A stretch of 64,000 nt of DNA from contig NZ_AP014924.1 in NCBI RefSeq assembly GCF_001544015.1, positions 1,054,001 to 1,118,000 on the forward strand. The letters run 5' to 3'. The notes under the pieces were generated by a model, which was not told the DNA's origin, searched no databases, and was given only the letters and a program-made list of their open reading frames with translations. Both the position numbers and the translations under genes were made by a program. Shown in pieces: positions 42,913 to 51,950 of the stretch; within the stretch, counting starts at the first letter, position 1; every line of letters starts with the position of its first letter. The DNA is from Limnochorda pilosa (lineage in GTDB: Bacteria; Bacillota; Limnochordia; Limnochordales; Limnochordaceae).

Positions 42913-43869
42913 TCAGCGGCCGGCTCTGGGGTCCAGCGCGTCGCGCAGGCCGTCCCCCAGCAGGTTGAAGGCCACCACCGCCACCACGATGGCCAGCCCC
43001 GGGATGAGGCTGATCCAGGGAGCCACCGCGAAGTAGCTGAAGCCACGGGCGATCATCAGGCCCCACTCGGGGGCCGGGGGCTGCGCACCCAGCCCCAGGA
43101 AGCCCAGCGCCGCCGCGTCCAGGATCGCGACGCCGATGGAGAGGGTCCCCTGGACGATCAGGGGCGTCAGGCTGTTGGGCAGGATGTGCCGGAAGAGGGT
43201 CCGCATGCTTCCCGCACCGATGGCCCGGCTGGCGGAGACGTACTCCTGCTCCCTCAGCGAGAGGACCATGCTCCGCGTCAGCCGTGTGTAGATGGGGATC
43301 TGCACCACGCCGATGGCCAGGATCGTGTTGAAGATGCCCGGTCCCATGGCGGCCACGATGGCGATGGCCAGGAGCATGGAGGGAAAGGCGAGAAGGATGT
43401 CGCTCACCCAGCTGATGAAGGTGTCGGCCCAGCGGCCGAGGTAGCCCGCGATCAAGCCCATGACGGTGCCCAGCACGAGCCCCACACCCACCGCGAGCAC
43501 CCCCACCCGCAGGCTGATGGCGGCACCGTGCCACACCCGGTTCAGGATGTCCCGGCCGAGCTCGTCGGTTCCCATGGGGTGCTCGACGGAGGGCGGGTTG
43601 AGCCGCGCACGAAGGTTCCGATCCGTGGCCGGGTCATAGGGGGCGAGGATGGGAGCCAGCAAGGCCATGCCCACCAGGAGCGCCACCATGGACAATCCCA
43701 CCATCCCGGACCGCGACCTCCGCAAGCGGCGCCAGGCTTGGGCGCGCGGGCTCAGGCTGCCCAACCCTCCAGGAATGTCCCGTACCGAGGCCGCGGCCAC
43801 GCCTGGTTCCTCGGCTCCCATGGCAGGTTCCTCGGCTTCCACGACGCCTCTTCCTGCCTTCACGTCCAT
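42913..43869 (-). CDS. Peptide/nickel-type ABC transporter permease (DppC-like)
   Basis: A 318-residue permease. An N-terminal soluble tail of about 50 residues precedes the first helix (GMVGLSMVALLVGMALLAPIL). The DppC landmarks follow: HPMGTDELGRDILNRVWHGA, the EAA-like loop YVSASRAIGAGSMRTLFRHI, and AALGFLGLGAQPPAPEWGLM. ATG 43869 is preceded by a GGTTGGGGGA stretch. It partners with the DppB-like gene 22 bp upstream and the binding protein before that. No ATPase genes of this system are in the window. Confidence 0.9.
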   Translation of the reverse strand: MDVKAGRGVVEAEEPAMGAEEPGVAAASVRDIPGGLGSLSPRAQAWRRLRRSRSGMVGLSMVALLVGMALLAPILAPYDPATDRNLRARLNPPSVEHPMGTDELGRDILNRVWHGAAISLRVGVLAVGVGLVLGTVMGLIAGYLGRWADTFISWVSDILLAFPSMLLAIAIVAAMGPGIFNTILAIGVVQIPIYTRLTRSMVLSLREQEYVSASRAIGAGSMRTLFRHILPNSLTPLIVQGTLSIGVAILDAAALGFLGLGAQPPAPEWGLMIARGFSYFAVAPWISLIPGLAIVVAVVAFNLLGDGLRDALDPRAGR

Positions 43870-43891
43870 TCCCCCAACCTCGCGGACTTCC

Positions 43892-44947
43892 TCAGTCGTA
43901 ACGGATGCGCGGGTCGAAGAACGCGTACGAGATGTCCACCAGCGTGTTGACCAGGACGTAGAGGGTCGCGATGAGGAGGGTGCCGCCCTGGACGATGGGA
44001 TAGTCCCGGGCGCCGATGGCGTCGTAGATCCACTTGCCCATACCCGGCCAGTTGAAGATGGTCTCGGTGAGGATCGCACCCGTAAGGAGGCTTCCGAAGC
44101 TGAGGCCGATCACGGTGATCACCGGCAGCATCGCGTTCTTGATCGCATGGCGCCAGGTGACCGCCCTGTCCATGAGACCCTTGGCCCGGGCCGTGCGGAT
44201 GTAGTCCTGGTTCAGTACCTCCAGCATCGCGCCCCGGGTCATGCGGGCCACGGTGGCGGTGGGGATGGTCCCCAGGGCGACGGCCGGCAGCACCAGGTGG
44301 CGGAGCGCGTCCCAGGCGGCGGTCCAGTGACCTTGCAGGATGCTGTCCAGGATGAGGAACCCGGTGATGCGGTCCACGTTCACGCCTGCGGCCGTGCGCC
44401 CCGAAGGTGGCAGCCAGCCCAGGTTCACGGCGAAGACGTAGATGAAGAGCATGCCCAGCCAGAAGATGGGGATGGCCACGCCGATGAGGGACGCGGTGGT
44501 GACGGCCACGTCGACGGTGGAGTTCTTGCGAACCGCGGCCAGCACCCCGGCCGGGATGCCGATGAGCAGCGCCACGACCATGCCGCCCACGGCCAGCTCG
44601 AAGGTGGCCGGGAAGCGGGCGGCCAGCTCCGTGGCCACGTCCACCCGGGTGAAGATCGATGTCCCAAGGTTTCCCCGCACGATGCTGCCGAGGAAGGCGA
44701 AGAACTGGCTGTCCACCAAGGCCGCCGGGTTTCCCGAACGGGTGAAAGCGCCCATGTTGAAGAAGAGCGGCCTGTTCAGGTTCAGCTGCTCCTGCAGCCT
44801 GGCGATGGACGCTGGCGTGGCGCGCTCGCCCAGCATGACGATCGCCGGGTCGCCGGGGATCAGGTGCACGAGGGTGAAGACCAGAAGGCTCATCCCGAGG
44901 AGCACCGGGACGAGGCCGAGAATGCGCCGCACCACGTATGCCGTCAT
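43892..44947 (-). CDS. Peptide/nickel-type ABC transporter permease (DppB-like)
   Basis: A 351-residue permease starting YVVRRILGLVPVLLGMSLLVF with HLIPGDPAIVMLG, the standard DppB N-terminus. The EAA loop is YIRTARAKGLMDRAVTWRHA, and the terminal FNWPGMGKWIYDAIGARDYP is typical. It forms the translocation pore with DppC. It lies 107 bp downstream of the substrate-binding protein gene. Confidence 0.92.
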   Translation of the reverse strand: MTAYVVRRILGLVPVLLGMSLLVFTLVHLIPGDPAIVMLGERATPASIARLQEQLNLNRPLFFNMGAFTRSGNPAALVDSQFFAFLGSIVRGNLGTSIFTRVDVATELAARFPATFELAVGGMVVALLIGIPAGVLAAVRKNSTVDVAVTTASLIGVAIPIFWLGMLFIYVFAVNLGWLPPSGRTAAGVNVDRITGFLILDSILQGHWTAAWDALRHLVLPAVALGTIPTATVARMTRGAMLEVLNQDYIRTARAKGLMDRAVTWRHAIKNAMLPVITVIGLSFGSLLTGAILTETIFNWPGMGKWIYDAIGARDYPIVQGGTLLIATLYVLVNTLVDISYAFFDPRIRYD

Positions 44948-45054
44948 GACCGGGCCATCGCTCCCGCTCCGTCAGGGTCGTGCGCACGGGGCACCGCCTG
45001 GTGGCGGCGCTCCGCGCGCGGAACCGTGCACCGGCCTTCCACCCGACACCGGAC

Positions 45055-46629
45055 CTACCTTGGAACGCTCACGTAGTTGAGGTTCTCCGAGCTCCCCAGG
45101 GGGCTGGGAACCCACCCCTCCACACCGCGCAGGGTCGCGTGCAGCGGGTTGTTGTGCGCGAAGGGGATCATGGCCAGATCCTCACGCACGGCCTCCTGGA
45201 CCTGGGCGTAGAGAGCCGCCCGCTCTTCGGGGAGGGGCGCGGTGCGCGCCTGCATCAGGAGCGACCGTACCTGGGGGGCGTCCCACCCGAGGGACTGCGG
45301 CGCCCGCGGCCCGAAGAAGGTGAAGAGGTAGTTGTCGGGATCCGGGTAGTCGGGGCTCCATCCCAGCATGTACATGGGGAACTTGCCCCGGAGGTAGTCG
45401 GAGAGGTAGGTGCCCCAGTCCTCGGTCTGCAGCCGCACCCGGATGCCCACGTCGGCCAGGTAGCTGGCGATGGCCTCGGCGATGGGCTGCGGCGCGGGGA
45501 AGTACGGCCGCGAGACCGGCATGTACCAGAACTCGGTCTCGAAGCCGTTGGGGTAGCCGGCCTCCGCGAGGAGCCGGCGGGCCTGGGCTGGATCGTAGGA
45601 GGGGTCCGTCACGCCCTCGGACCGCCCCCACATGGCCGGTGGGACGAACTGATCCGCCGCCGAGCCCAGGCCGGCGTAGAAGGCGTCCACGATGGCCTGC
45701 TTGTCGATGGCCATGGCGATGGCCTGCCGTACCCGGAGGTCGTCCAGCGGCTCGTGGGCCTGATGGAAGGCCACGTAGCCGATGTTCAGCCCCTTCTGGA
45801 GGACCGGCTCGAGGTTGGCCTCGCGCTGGAGGACCGGGTAGTCTTCGGGCGAGAGCTCCACCGCGATGTGAACGGCCCCGGCCCGCAGCTCGGCCAGGCG
45901 GGAGGTGGGCTCGGGAATGCCGCGGAAGACGATGCCGTCGACCTTGGCCTTCTGACCCCAGTAGTCGTCGTTGCGGCGGAGGATCACCCGGTCGCCGATG
46001 ATCCACCGCTCGAACGTGAAGGGACCGGTGCCGACGGGGCCGTACTCGGGCGTTCCGTAGCGGTCGGGGTCCTTCATGACGGCCGTGGGGCTGTCGATCT
46101 GGAGGTAGATGGCCGCGACCATGGCGGGGAAGAAGCCCACCGAGTCGGTGAGGTGGAAGCGGACGGTGTGTTCGTCCACCACCTCGATCTCGCCCAGCAC
46201 GTTTTCGTCCTTGAACCCGCCGAAGACGTACTCGAAGCCGGCGTAGCCCTTGCCCTCGCCGCGGTAGGGGTGCTGGGGATCGTCCCAACGCTCGAAGTTG
46301 AACTTGACGGCCTCCGCGTTGAAGGGGGTTCCATCATGGAACCGAACGCCCCGGCGGAGGTAGAAGGTCCAGACGGTGGAGTCCGCGTTGGCCGCCCACC
46401 GCTCGGCGAGCGCGGGGGCCAGGTTGGCCGTGCCCGGCTCAAAACCCACCAGCGGTTCGGTGATCTGGTAGGCCACCCGGAGCGAGTTGCCGTCCTGGGC
46501 CGATGCCGAGTCGAGCGTGACCGGAAGCCCGCTCTGCGCGTAGATGAGGGTCTGGGCCGTCGCGGAGGCCGGGGTGAAGAGCAGCACGGCCGCCAGCGCG
46601 AGCGCCGCAAGCCAGATCGAACGCCTCAA
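45055..46629 (-). CDS. ABC transporter substrate-binding protein, family 5 (peptide/nickel type)
   Basis: About 524 residues. A signal peptide RRSIWLAALALAAVLLFTPA is followed by the family 5 start TLIYAQSGLPVTLDSASAQD. Landmarks are LAPALAERWAANADSTVWTF, RRGVRFHDGTPFNAEAVKFN (the SBP_bac_5 signature), GTGPFTFERWIIGDRVIL and VRQAIAMAIDKQAIV. TTG at 46629 follows GGGGAGG by ten bases; from the ATG at 46662 this ribosome site would be translated as PRRGG, so TTG is favoured. First gene of the importer operon. Confidence 0.9.
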   Translation of the reverse strand: MRRSIWLAALALAAVLLFTPASATAQTLIYAQSGLPVTLDSASAQDGNSLRVAYQITEPLVGFEPGTANLAPALAERWAANADSTVWTFYLRRGVRFHDGTPFNAEAVKFNFERWDDPQHPYRGEGKGYAGFEYVFGGFKDENVLGEIEVVDEHTVRFHLTDSVGFFPAMVAAIYLQIDSPTAVMKDPDRYGTPEYGPVGTGPFTFERWIIGDRVILRRNDDYWGQKAKVDGIVFRGIPEPTSRLAELRAGAVHIAVELSPEDYPVLQREANLEPVLQKGLNIGYVAFHQAHEPLDDLRVRQAIAMAIDKQAIVDAFYAGLGSAADQFVPPAMWGRSEGVTDPSYDPAQARRLLAEAGYPNGFETEFWYMPVSRPYFPAPQPIAEAIASYLADVGIRVRLQTEDWGTYLSDYLRGKFPMYMLGWSPDYPDPDNYLFTFFGPRAPQSLGWDAPQVRSLLMQARTAPLPEERAALYAQVQEAVREDLAMIPFAHNNPLHATLRGVEGWVPSPLGSSENLNYVSVPR

Positions 46630-46755
46630 CGTCCTGTCGCCTCCCCTGCGTGGTGTCGACATGATGCTGCGCCTCTGTGGCACCGCTCTTCTGACGGTAC
46701 CGTATGGGAAGTACAGAATCGAGCATCCCCGAGGGCAAAGTCCGAGGATTCCCGA

Positions 46756-46761
46756 ATTATA
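46756..46761 (-). promoter_or_regulatory. -10 box of the peptide importer operon
   Basis: On the minus strand TATAAT stands about 125 bp before the binding-protein start, in a gap otherwise GC-rich. The -35 region (TGGACG at 17 bp) is weak. Confidence 0.5.
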
Positions 46762-46842
46762 CGGTTCGCTGCACGAACGTCCATCCCTTCCGCCTCGTCC
46801 CTACGGAGGCGCGCCCCGCGGAGTGCATCACGCCAGCGGCCG

Positions 46843-47670
46843 TCAGTACAGCACCATCGTACCCCGCTCGCGGGCCAGCCGCTCGCACCGGTGGACGTTC
46901 AAGCAGGCGAGGGCGAAGCACGCCGCGGAGACGAGCAGCGCGAGCCCCAGCTCCCGCCCGACCTGCGGCAGGGTCGCCCCGTCCAGCAGGACGAGGCGGA
47001 AGACGTGCAGGGACCACGTCAGCGGGATGGCGGCCGAGACGACCTGCATCCAACCCGGCAGCAGGTGGACGGGGAATCGGACGCCCCCGAAGAAGTTGAG
47101 GGGCGGCTGCAGGATGCTCACGTAGGCCGAGAAGTCCCGGGCGAAGAGCATCTGTCCGTTCAGCAGGGTGCCCCAGGCCAGGCCAGGCACCACCACGGCC
47201 GCGAAGGCCACGAGGATCATGCCCGGATGGGCCGGGTGCCACTCCCCGAGCCAGACGAGCGCCCCGAGGAGGAAGGTCGCGTAGAGGTACACCGTGCGCA
47301 CCAGGCCGCCGGCTGCCGCGCCGATCAGCAGGGCGAAGCGGCTGGCCGGTGTCATGTACTGGATCTCGAGCGTTCCGCCGAAACGCTCCATCTGCGTCAT
47401 CCCCATGGCGGCCCAGAGCAGCCGCTGGAAGAGGGTGAACCCGAAGAAGCCGGTCAGGAGGAAGAGGGCCAGGCTCTGGCCGCTGTTCCCGGCCTGCCAC
47501 GGAACGCGGATGCCTTCCTGGAGGAAGGGCTTGAACATGTAGTACGCGGTCGCAAACTGGAGGGCGGGGTAGAGCGCCTCCGTCGTGGCGTTGGCGGGCT
47601 TTCCCCAGTAGGCGCGCATCTGCTTGTACGCCTCGGCCCGGACCACCCGGAAGAAGTGCCGCACCTTCAC
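46843..47670 (-). CDS. ABC-2 exporter permease (second subunit)
   Basis: A 275-residue protein with about six helices. It starts VKVRHFFRVVRAEAYKQMRA, then helices such as ALFLLTGFFGFTLFQRLLWA, and has MERFGGTLEIQYMTPASRFA, the cytoplasmic loop of ABC-2 permeases of the daunorubicin/nodulation type. GTG 47670 overlaps the ATPase stop (GTGA). With the ATPase and the other permease upstream it forms a heteromeric exporter. Confidence 0.85.
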   Translation of the reverse strand: MKVRHFFRVVRAEAYKQMRAYWGKPANATTEALYPALQFATAYYMFKPFLQEGIRVPWQAGNSGQSLALFLLTGFFGFTLFQRLLWAAMGMTQMERFGGTLEIQYMTPASRFALLIGAAAGGLVRTVYLYATFLLGALVWLGEWHPAHPGMILVAFAAVVVPGLAWGTLLNGQMLFARDFSAYVSILQPPLNFFGGVRFPVHLLPGWMQVVSAAIPLTWSLHVFRLVLLDGATLPQVGRELGLALLVSAACFALACLNVHRCERLARERGTMVLY

Positions 47671-48692
47671 GCGCTCGTCGTGCCCCCCTTCGACGCACGA
47701 TTCCCGTGCGGAACGCCGTTTCCCTCGGCGATCGCGACGATCGCGTCCTCCAGGGACGGCTCCTCGCTCTCCACCCGCAGCACCCGGCGCCCCGGACCCG
47801 ACACCGCCTCCACCAGGATGGGCGTCACGTCCTCCTTGCCTCGCACGCCGATGGTGACCAGCCCGTCGGCCAGCGAGACGTCCGCCTGGAGCCCGAGGTC
47901 GGTCAGGAGGCTGCGGAGCTTGCCCGAGGAGGCCTCGTCCCAGCCGCTGGCCGTCACCCGGGTGACGCGCTCGCCCCCCGTCAAGGCCTTGATGGCCTGG
48001 GGCGGCCCCTCGGCCACCAGCTCCCCCCGGTCCAGGACGTAGACATGGTCGCAGAGCTCCTCCACCTCGAACATGTAGTGGGAGGTGAGGAGGACGCCCC
48101 GGCCGTGCTCCTGGGCCAGGTCGCGGGTCATCCGGCGCAGCTGCCGGGCGATGGGGGCGTCCAGTCCCAGGGTCGGCTCGTCCATGAAGAGGTAGCGGGG
48201 GTCGTTCAGAAGCCCCCGGGCGATCTGCAGGCGCTGCTTCATGCCCTTGGAATACTTCTCCACGGGCGTGTCGGCCGCATCCTGAAGCCCCACGACCTCG
48301 AGCAGCTCCTCGGTGCGCCGGCGGAGCAGGCTCGACTCTATGTCGTAAAGCTGGCCGAAGTACCACAGGTTCTCCCGGCCCGTGAGCCGCCCGTAGATGG
48401 CCCGTTCGCCTCCGGCGATGAGGTTGATCAGGGGCCGCACCCTGGCCGGCTCCCGCGCCACGTCGATGCCGTCCAGGAGCACCCTGCCCCGGGTGGGGAG
48501 CAGCAGGGTCGCGAGCATCTTGATGGTGGTGGTCTTCCCGGCCCCGTTCACGCCCAGCAGGCCCGTGATCCGGCCGGGAGGGACCTCGAAGGAGAGGTCG
48601 TTCACGGCCTGCTTCTCTTCCCACTCCCGCCGCCAGGGCGGCCCCTTGCGGCCGAGCCGGAAGACCTTGGTCAGGTGCTCTGCCACGATCAT
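47667..48692 (-). CDS. ABC-2 exporter, ATP-binding protein (DrrA/NatA-like)
   Basis: A 341-residue ATPase. MIVAEHLTKVFRLGRKG is followed by an insertion rich in W and charged residues, then Walker A GVNGAGKTT, signature YSKGMKQRLQIARGL, Walker B YLFMDEPTLGLDA and SHYMFEVEELCD. The C-terminal 100 residues form a regulatory domain as in DrrA. It lies between the two permease genes with a 48-bp gap upstream and a 4-bp overlap downstream. Confidence 0.9.
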   Translation of the reverse strand: MIVAEHLTKVFRLGRKGPPWRREWEEKQAVNDLSFEVPPGRITGLLGVNGAGKTTTIKMLATLLLPTRGRVLLDGIDVAREPARVRPLINLIAGGERAIYGRLTGRENLWYFGQLYDIESSLLRRRTEELLEVVGLQDAADTPVEKYSKGMKQRLQIARGLLNDPRYLFMDEPTLGLDAPIARQLRRMTRDLAQEHGRGVLLTSHYMFEVEELCDHVYVLDRGELVAEGPPQAIKALTGGERVTRVTASGWDEASSGKLRSLLTDLGLQADVSLADGLVTIGVRGKEDVTPILVEAVSGPGRRVLRVESEEPSLEDAIVAIAEGNGVPHGNRASKGGTTSA

Positions 48693-48740
48693 GCGCTTCG
48701 CCTCCCCCCGATGCCCCCAGGATCCGCCCCCAGCCCCGGC

Positions 48741-49565
48741 TCAGGCGGTCTGCTCCATGACCCGCCCCACCACGCGGCCCAGCAGCACCCCGCCCAGACC
48801 GGTGTAGACGATCCCCAGCACCAGGAGGGAGACCAAGTCCGGGAGGATCCCTCCGACGCCGACTCCCGCCAGGGTGGCTGCCCGCAGGGCCCTGAGCGAC
48901 GGGGTGAGGGGAATGACCTCGGCGACCACCTGCGCCGCCCTCGGCAGGTACCCCACGGGGAAGAGGACCCCGCAGAGCAGCTGCATGAGCGAGAAGGCCG
49001 CGGCCTCCACCACCACCCGGTCGCGGACGGACAGGATGACGGCCGCCAGCACCAGGCTGAGCCCATAGAGTCCCACGAACGAAGCGGCCAGGGCGGCGGC
49101 CACCGCCGGGAGAGGGACCGCGGGCAGCTCGAGCCCGATCGACAGCGCCACCACGACCAGCACCACCGACACCTCCACGGCGGAGTAGAGCGCCGAGAAG
49201 AGCACGCACCCCAGGTGGTAGGCCAGACGGGGAACGCCCATCATCGTCATGACCGGGAGCGTGCCCTCCCAGTGCTCCACGAGGAAGGTGCGCACCGGGT
49301 AGAGGAGGCGCGTCGCGAACAGGTAGACGAGGACGCCCACGGTGAGGTAGCTCATGTACCGGTCGGTGCCCGCCAGCGCGGCGAACTCCTCCGTAATCCG
49401 ACCGGCGAAGACGGTATGGTAGAGGAAGTAGCCGATCAGCAGGGTGAAGAGGGACGCCATCCCCGTGCTCAGGAAGAAGCTCACCCGATAGGCGCGCAGA
49501 TTCACGTACCACTCGCGGACGAGCACCGCGCGTACGGTCCGCAGCAGCCGCAAGGAAGCCCGCAT
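48741..49565 (-). CDS. ABC-2 exporter permease (first subunit)
   Basis: A 274-residue membrane protein with six helices. RLLRTVRAVLVREWYVNLRA precedes the first helix SFFLSTGMASLFTLLIGYFL; later EHWEGTLPVMTMMGVPRLAY resembles the coupling loop of the other permease, and LLCGVLFPVGYLPRAAQVVAE is typical of NodJ/DrrB-like proteins. ATG 49565 follows GAGGGTGAGAG. It is the first gene of the exporter operon. Confidence 0.85.
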   Translation of the reverse strand: MRASLRLLRTVRAVLVREWYVNLRAYRVSFFLSTGMASLFTLLIGYFLYHTVFAGRITEEFAALAGTDRYMSYLTVGVLVYLFATRLLYPVRTFLVEHWEGTLPVMTMMGVPRLAYHLGCVLFSALYSAVEVSVVLVVVALSIGLELPAVPLPAVAAALAASFVGLYGLSLVLAAVILSVRDRVVVEAAAFSLMQLLCGVLFPVGYLPRAAQVVAEVIPLTPSLRALRAATLAGVGVGGILPDLVSLLVLGIVYTGLGGVLLGRVVGRVMEQTA

Positions 49566-49754
49566 GGCTCTCACCCTCGTGCGAGCAAGGAGATTCCTAC
49601 TACTTCGGCAGGGTACGGGTCGGTTCCTGGTAGACGTTATCGTTTCGTGCTCGTCAGCAATGGAGGCTGCGACCTGAGCGCTAGAAGATGGAAGCAAGGC
49701 AGGGGCTGTAGGCTCCCGGCCCTCTTGCGGAGCGGCCTCGCCCCCTCACGCCCG

Positions 49755-51824
49755 CTAGAACGACAGCGCTGCCGCCAGGCGCTCGAGCGCCCGCATCAGG
49801 TGGCGGTAGTAGGTGGCCCGGCTCAGGTGCAGGTCCGAAGCGATCAGATCCGGCGCCCGCTCGTGAACGAAGGTCTGGCGGAGGAGCTCCGCGTCGCGGG
49901 CGGTGAATGGGAGGGGGGGCCGCTCCTGACCCTCGAAGATCTTCTGGAACTTCGCACGCAAGGAGGGCCCGTCCATGTGGAGCACGGCGGGGACCGGGCT
50001 CAGCTGCCAGGTGGCTGGGTCGTGCCAGGCCTTGAGGAGGTTCCGCAACGCCGGCGCGCTGAGGGCCTCGGTCTTGCCGGGCCCCACCGCCGGGCCATCC
50101 GTCTCTTCCAGGAAGGACAGGACCCACGGCCCGAAGCGCCCGCCCCGGAGGTCCAGCTCGTAGAGGCGCCCCGGCGGGGGCTCGGAGGCGCCGGGAGGCT
50201 TCACGTCCTGGCGTTCGATGAACCCGAGCCGGCCCAGGAGGTGCTGGAGTGCAGGATGCGTGGCGGTGAGCAGGGCCCGGGCGCCCTCACCCAGGTGGGC
50301 GAGCCCGTCGCGCATCAGGAGGCCCACCAGCTCATCCTCGGCCAACCCGGGGCCCGAAGAATCCTGGCCGGACCCGGTGACGCCCACCATCAGGGCCAGG
50401 TAGGTATCGGCCGCGTCGGCGGGCAGGGTCGCCAGCCGGTGGTACTCCTCCGGCAGGTGCCGGGCGAGCGCGCCGGGTTCAACCGCGTCGAGGAGCGCGA
50501 CGGATCGGTCGTAGAGGAGCACCGTGGCCAGGAAGGCCAGGGGCTCGCCCCGCTCCCCCAGCACCACGCGCACCCCCTGGGGGAAGCGCTCCACGACCTG
50601 GGTGAGCAGGTCACGGTAACGGCGGCCGCCTCGGAGCTCGAAGGGTTGCCTGCCCCAGCCATCGGCCAGCGGGTGCAGGGCGGGAAGGTCGCGCGGGGTG
50701 GCTGTGCGGAGCGACCCGGCAAAGGACGCCGAGAGGGTCGCGTAGGCGTCGTCGGAGGGAAGGGTGTCGGCACAGACCGTCAGGAGCGACGCGGCGATGG
50801 ACCGCCGCCTCTCCTTGCGGGCGGTATCCAGTCGCCGGATGAGGACCTGCACCGCCTGCCTCCTCAGGCGGCGGAACCTCTCGGCGTCCCGCTCGCGCAG
50901 GTCGGCCAGCAGGTGTTGGCGGGCCACGTCGTGCAGGCGGAAGCCCGACGCGAGCGCCTGAACGAAGGAGAGCCTCGCCAGGGCCAGGAGATGCTCTCCG
51001 GACGGAGACTCCTCGAGGACCCGGCGAAAGAGCTCCGGATCGGCCTCAGGCACCACCGTGAGCACGTCGAGCAGCGGTTCGAGCCGGGTGCCGGCGGTCT
51101 CGCGCAGGAGGGCCGCACTCACCTGGCGGGCGGCTTCCTGGGTGACCTGGTCCACCGCCTCCGGATGGAGGGGGAAGGCATCGGCCGCCAGGGCGACCGC
51201 CAGGGGTTGGCCTCCGGTTCCACGGACCAGGGCTCCGATCTGGCGGGCGGGGATCCCCACGCGCTGCAGGTACTCCGCGGCTTCGGCCGGGGTCCACGAG
51301 TCGAGGGGCATGTGCCGCACCCGCGGGCGCCAGCCGGGGTCGGTCCGCCATGGGTCCGTGAGCGCCTGTCGGGAGGCCACCACCAGGAGCTGCCCTACGG
51401 CCGGCAACCCGGTCAAGAAGGACTCCCAGAGCCACCCGTACAGGGGCTGGAGCGCCTCGTAGTTGTCGACGCACCAGACGAACCGTCCTCCTGGCTGGGT
51501 CGGGAGCACGCTGGCAAGCACCTGGTCGACGGTGGGGCGACCCCCGAGACCCAGGATCGCGCCCAGATAAGCGAGAAAGCCCACCGGGGTGGGCGTGCAC
51601 GCCCGCCCGTCGATCCAGACGCCGGTGACGCCCCGGTGACGGGCGCGCTCCAGCATCTGGAGCAGGAGCGTCGACTTGCCGATACCCCCCATCCCCGTCA
51701 CGTAGAAGACGCGGGTGGGAGCCTCGGCCGTTGCGAGCCACTGATCCAGGGCGGCAAGCTCTGCCGCGCGGCCCACGAAGAGGCAGCTGCGCTCGCGCGC
51801 AATCGAGACGGAAAGCGGTTCCAC
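49755..51824 (-). CDS. STAND-type AAA ATPase with C-terminal HTH, putative transcriptional activator
   Basis: A 689-residue protein. CLFVGRAAELAALDQWL precedes Walker A GMGGIGKST at 44-52 and Walker B FVWCVDNYE, as in MalT/AfsR-like STAND NTPases. A winged helix and alpha-helical sensor region follow. The C-terminus FTARDAELLRQTFVHERAPD...LHLSRATYYRHLMRALERL looks like a sigma-4/LuxR-like helix-turn-helix. GTG 51824 follows GGGGGATCG. It lies between an ABC exporter and a cytochrome P450, all on the minus strand, and may activate one of them. The ligand is unknown. Confidence 0.75.
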   Translation of the reverse strand: MEPLSVSIARERSCLFVGRAAELAALDQWLATAEAPTRVFYVTGMGGIGKSTLLLQMLERARHRGVTGVWIDGRACTPTPVGFLAYLGAILGLGGRPTVDQVLASVLPTQPGGRFVWCVDNYEALQPLYGWLWESFLTGLPAVGQLLVVASRQALTDPWRTDPGWRPRVRHMPLDSWTPAEAAEYLQRVGIPARQIGALVRGTGGQPLAVALAADAFPLHPEAVDQVTQEAARQVSAALLRETAGTRLEPLLDVLTVVPEADPELFRRVLEESPSGEHLLALARLSFVQALASGFRLHDVARQHLLADLRERDAERFRRLRRQAVQVLIRRLDTARKERRRSIAASLLTVCADTLPSDDAYATLSASFAGSLRTATPRDLPALHPLADGWGRQPFELRGGRRYRDLLTQVVERFPQGVRVVLGERGEPLAFLATVLLYDRSVALLDAVEPGALARHLPEEYHRLATLPADAADTYLALMVGVTGSGQDSSGPGLAEDELVGLLMRDGLAHLGEGARALLTATHPALQHLLGRLGFIERQDVKPPGASEPPPGRLYELDLRGGRFGPWVLSFLEETDGPAVGPGKTEALSAPALRNLLKAWHDPATWQLSPVPAVLHMDGPSLRAKFQKIFEGQERPPLPFTARDAELLRQTFVHERAPDLIASDLHLSRATYYRHLMRALERLAAALSF

Positions 51825-51950
51825 CGGCGATCCCCCGGGCGCTCACCGCAAGGGAAGCGAAGCGCCCATAATGGAACCGGTTCGCTATAAAGGCGCGGCC
51901 TCCTTCCTCGTCAGGTACGAGCGTCGCGACGACACGACCCGCCTGCCGAC

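Noticed and set aside
44980-51890. Very long plus-strand open frames (over 1000 codons) opposite the peptide importer, exporter and STAND genes
   Set aside because: They mirror well-recognised minus-strand genes in the complementary frame, lack family motifs and have His/Pro/Arg/Gly-biased composition. High GC content removes stop codons in such frames.
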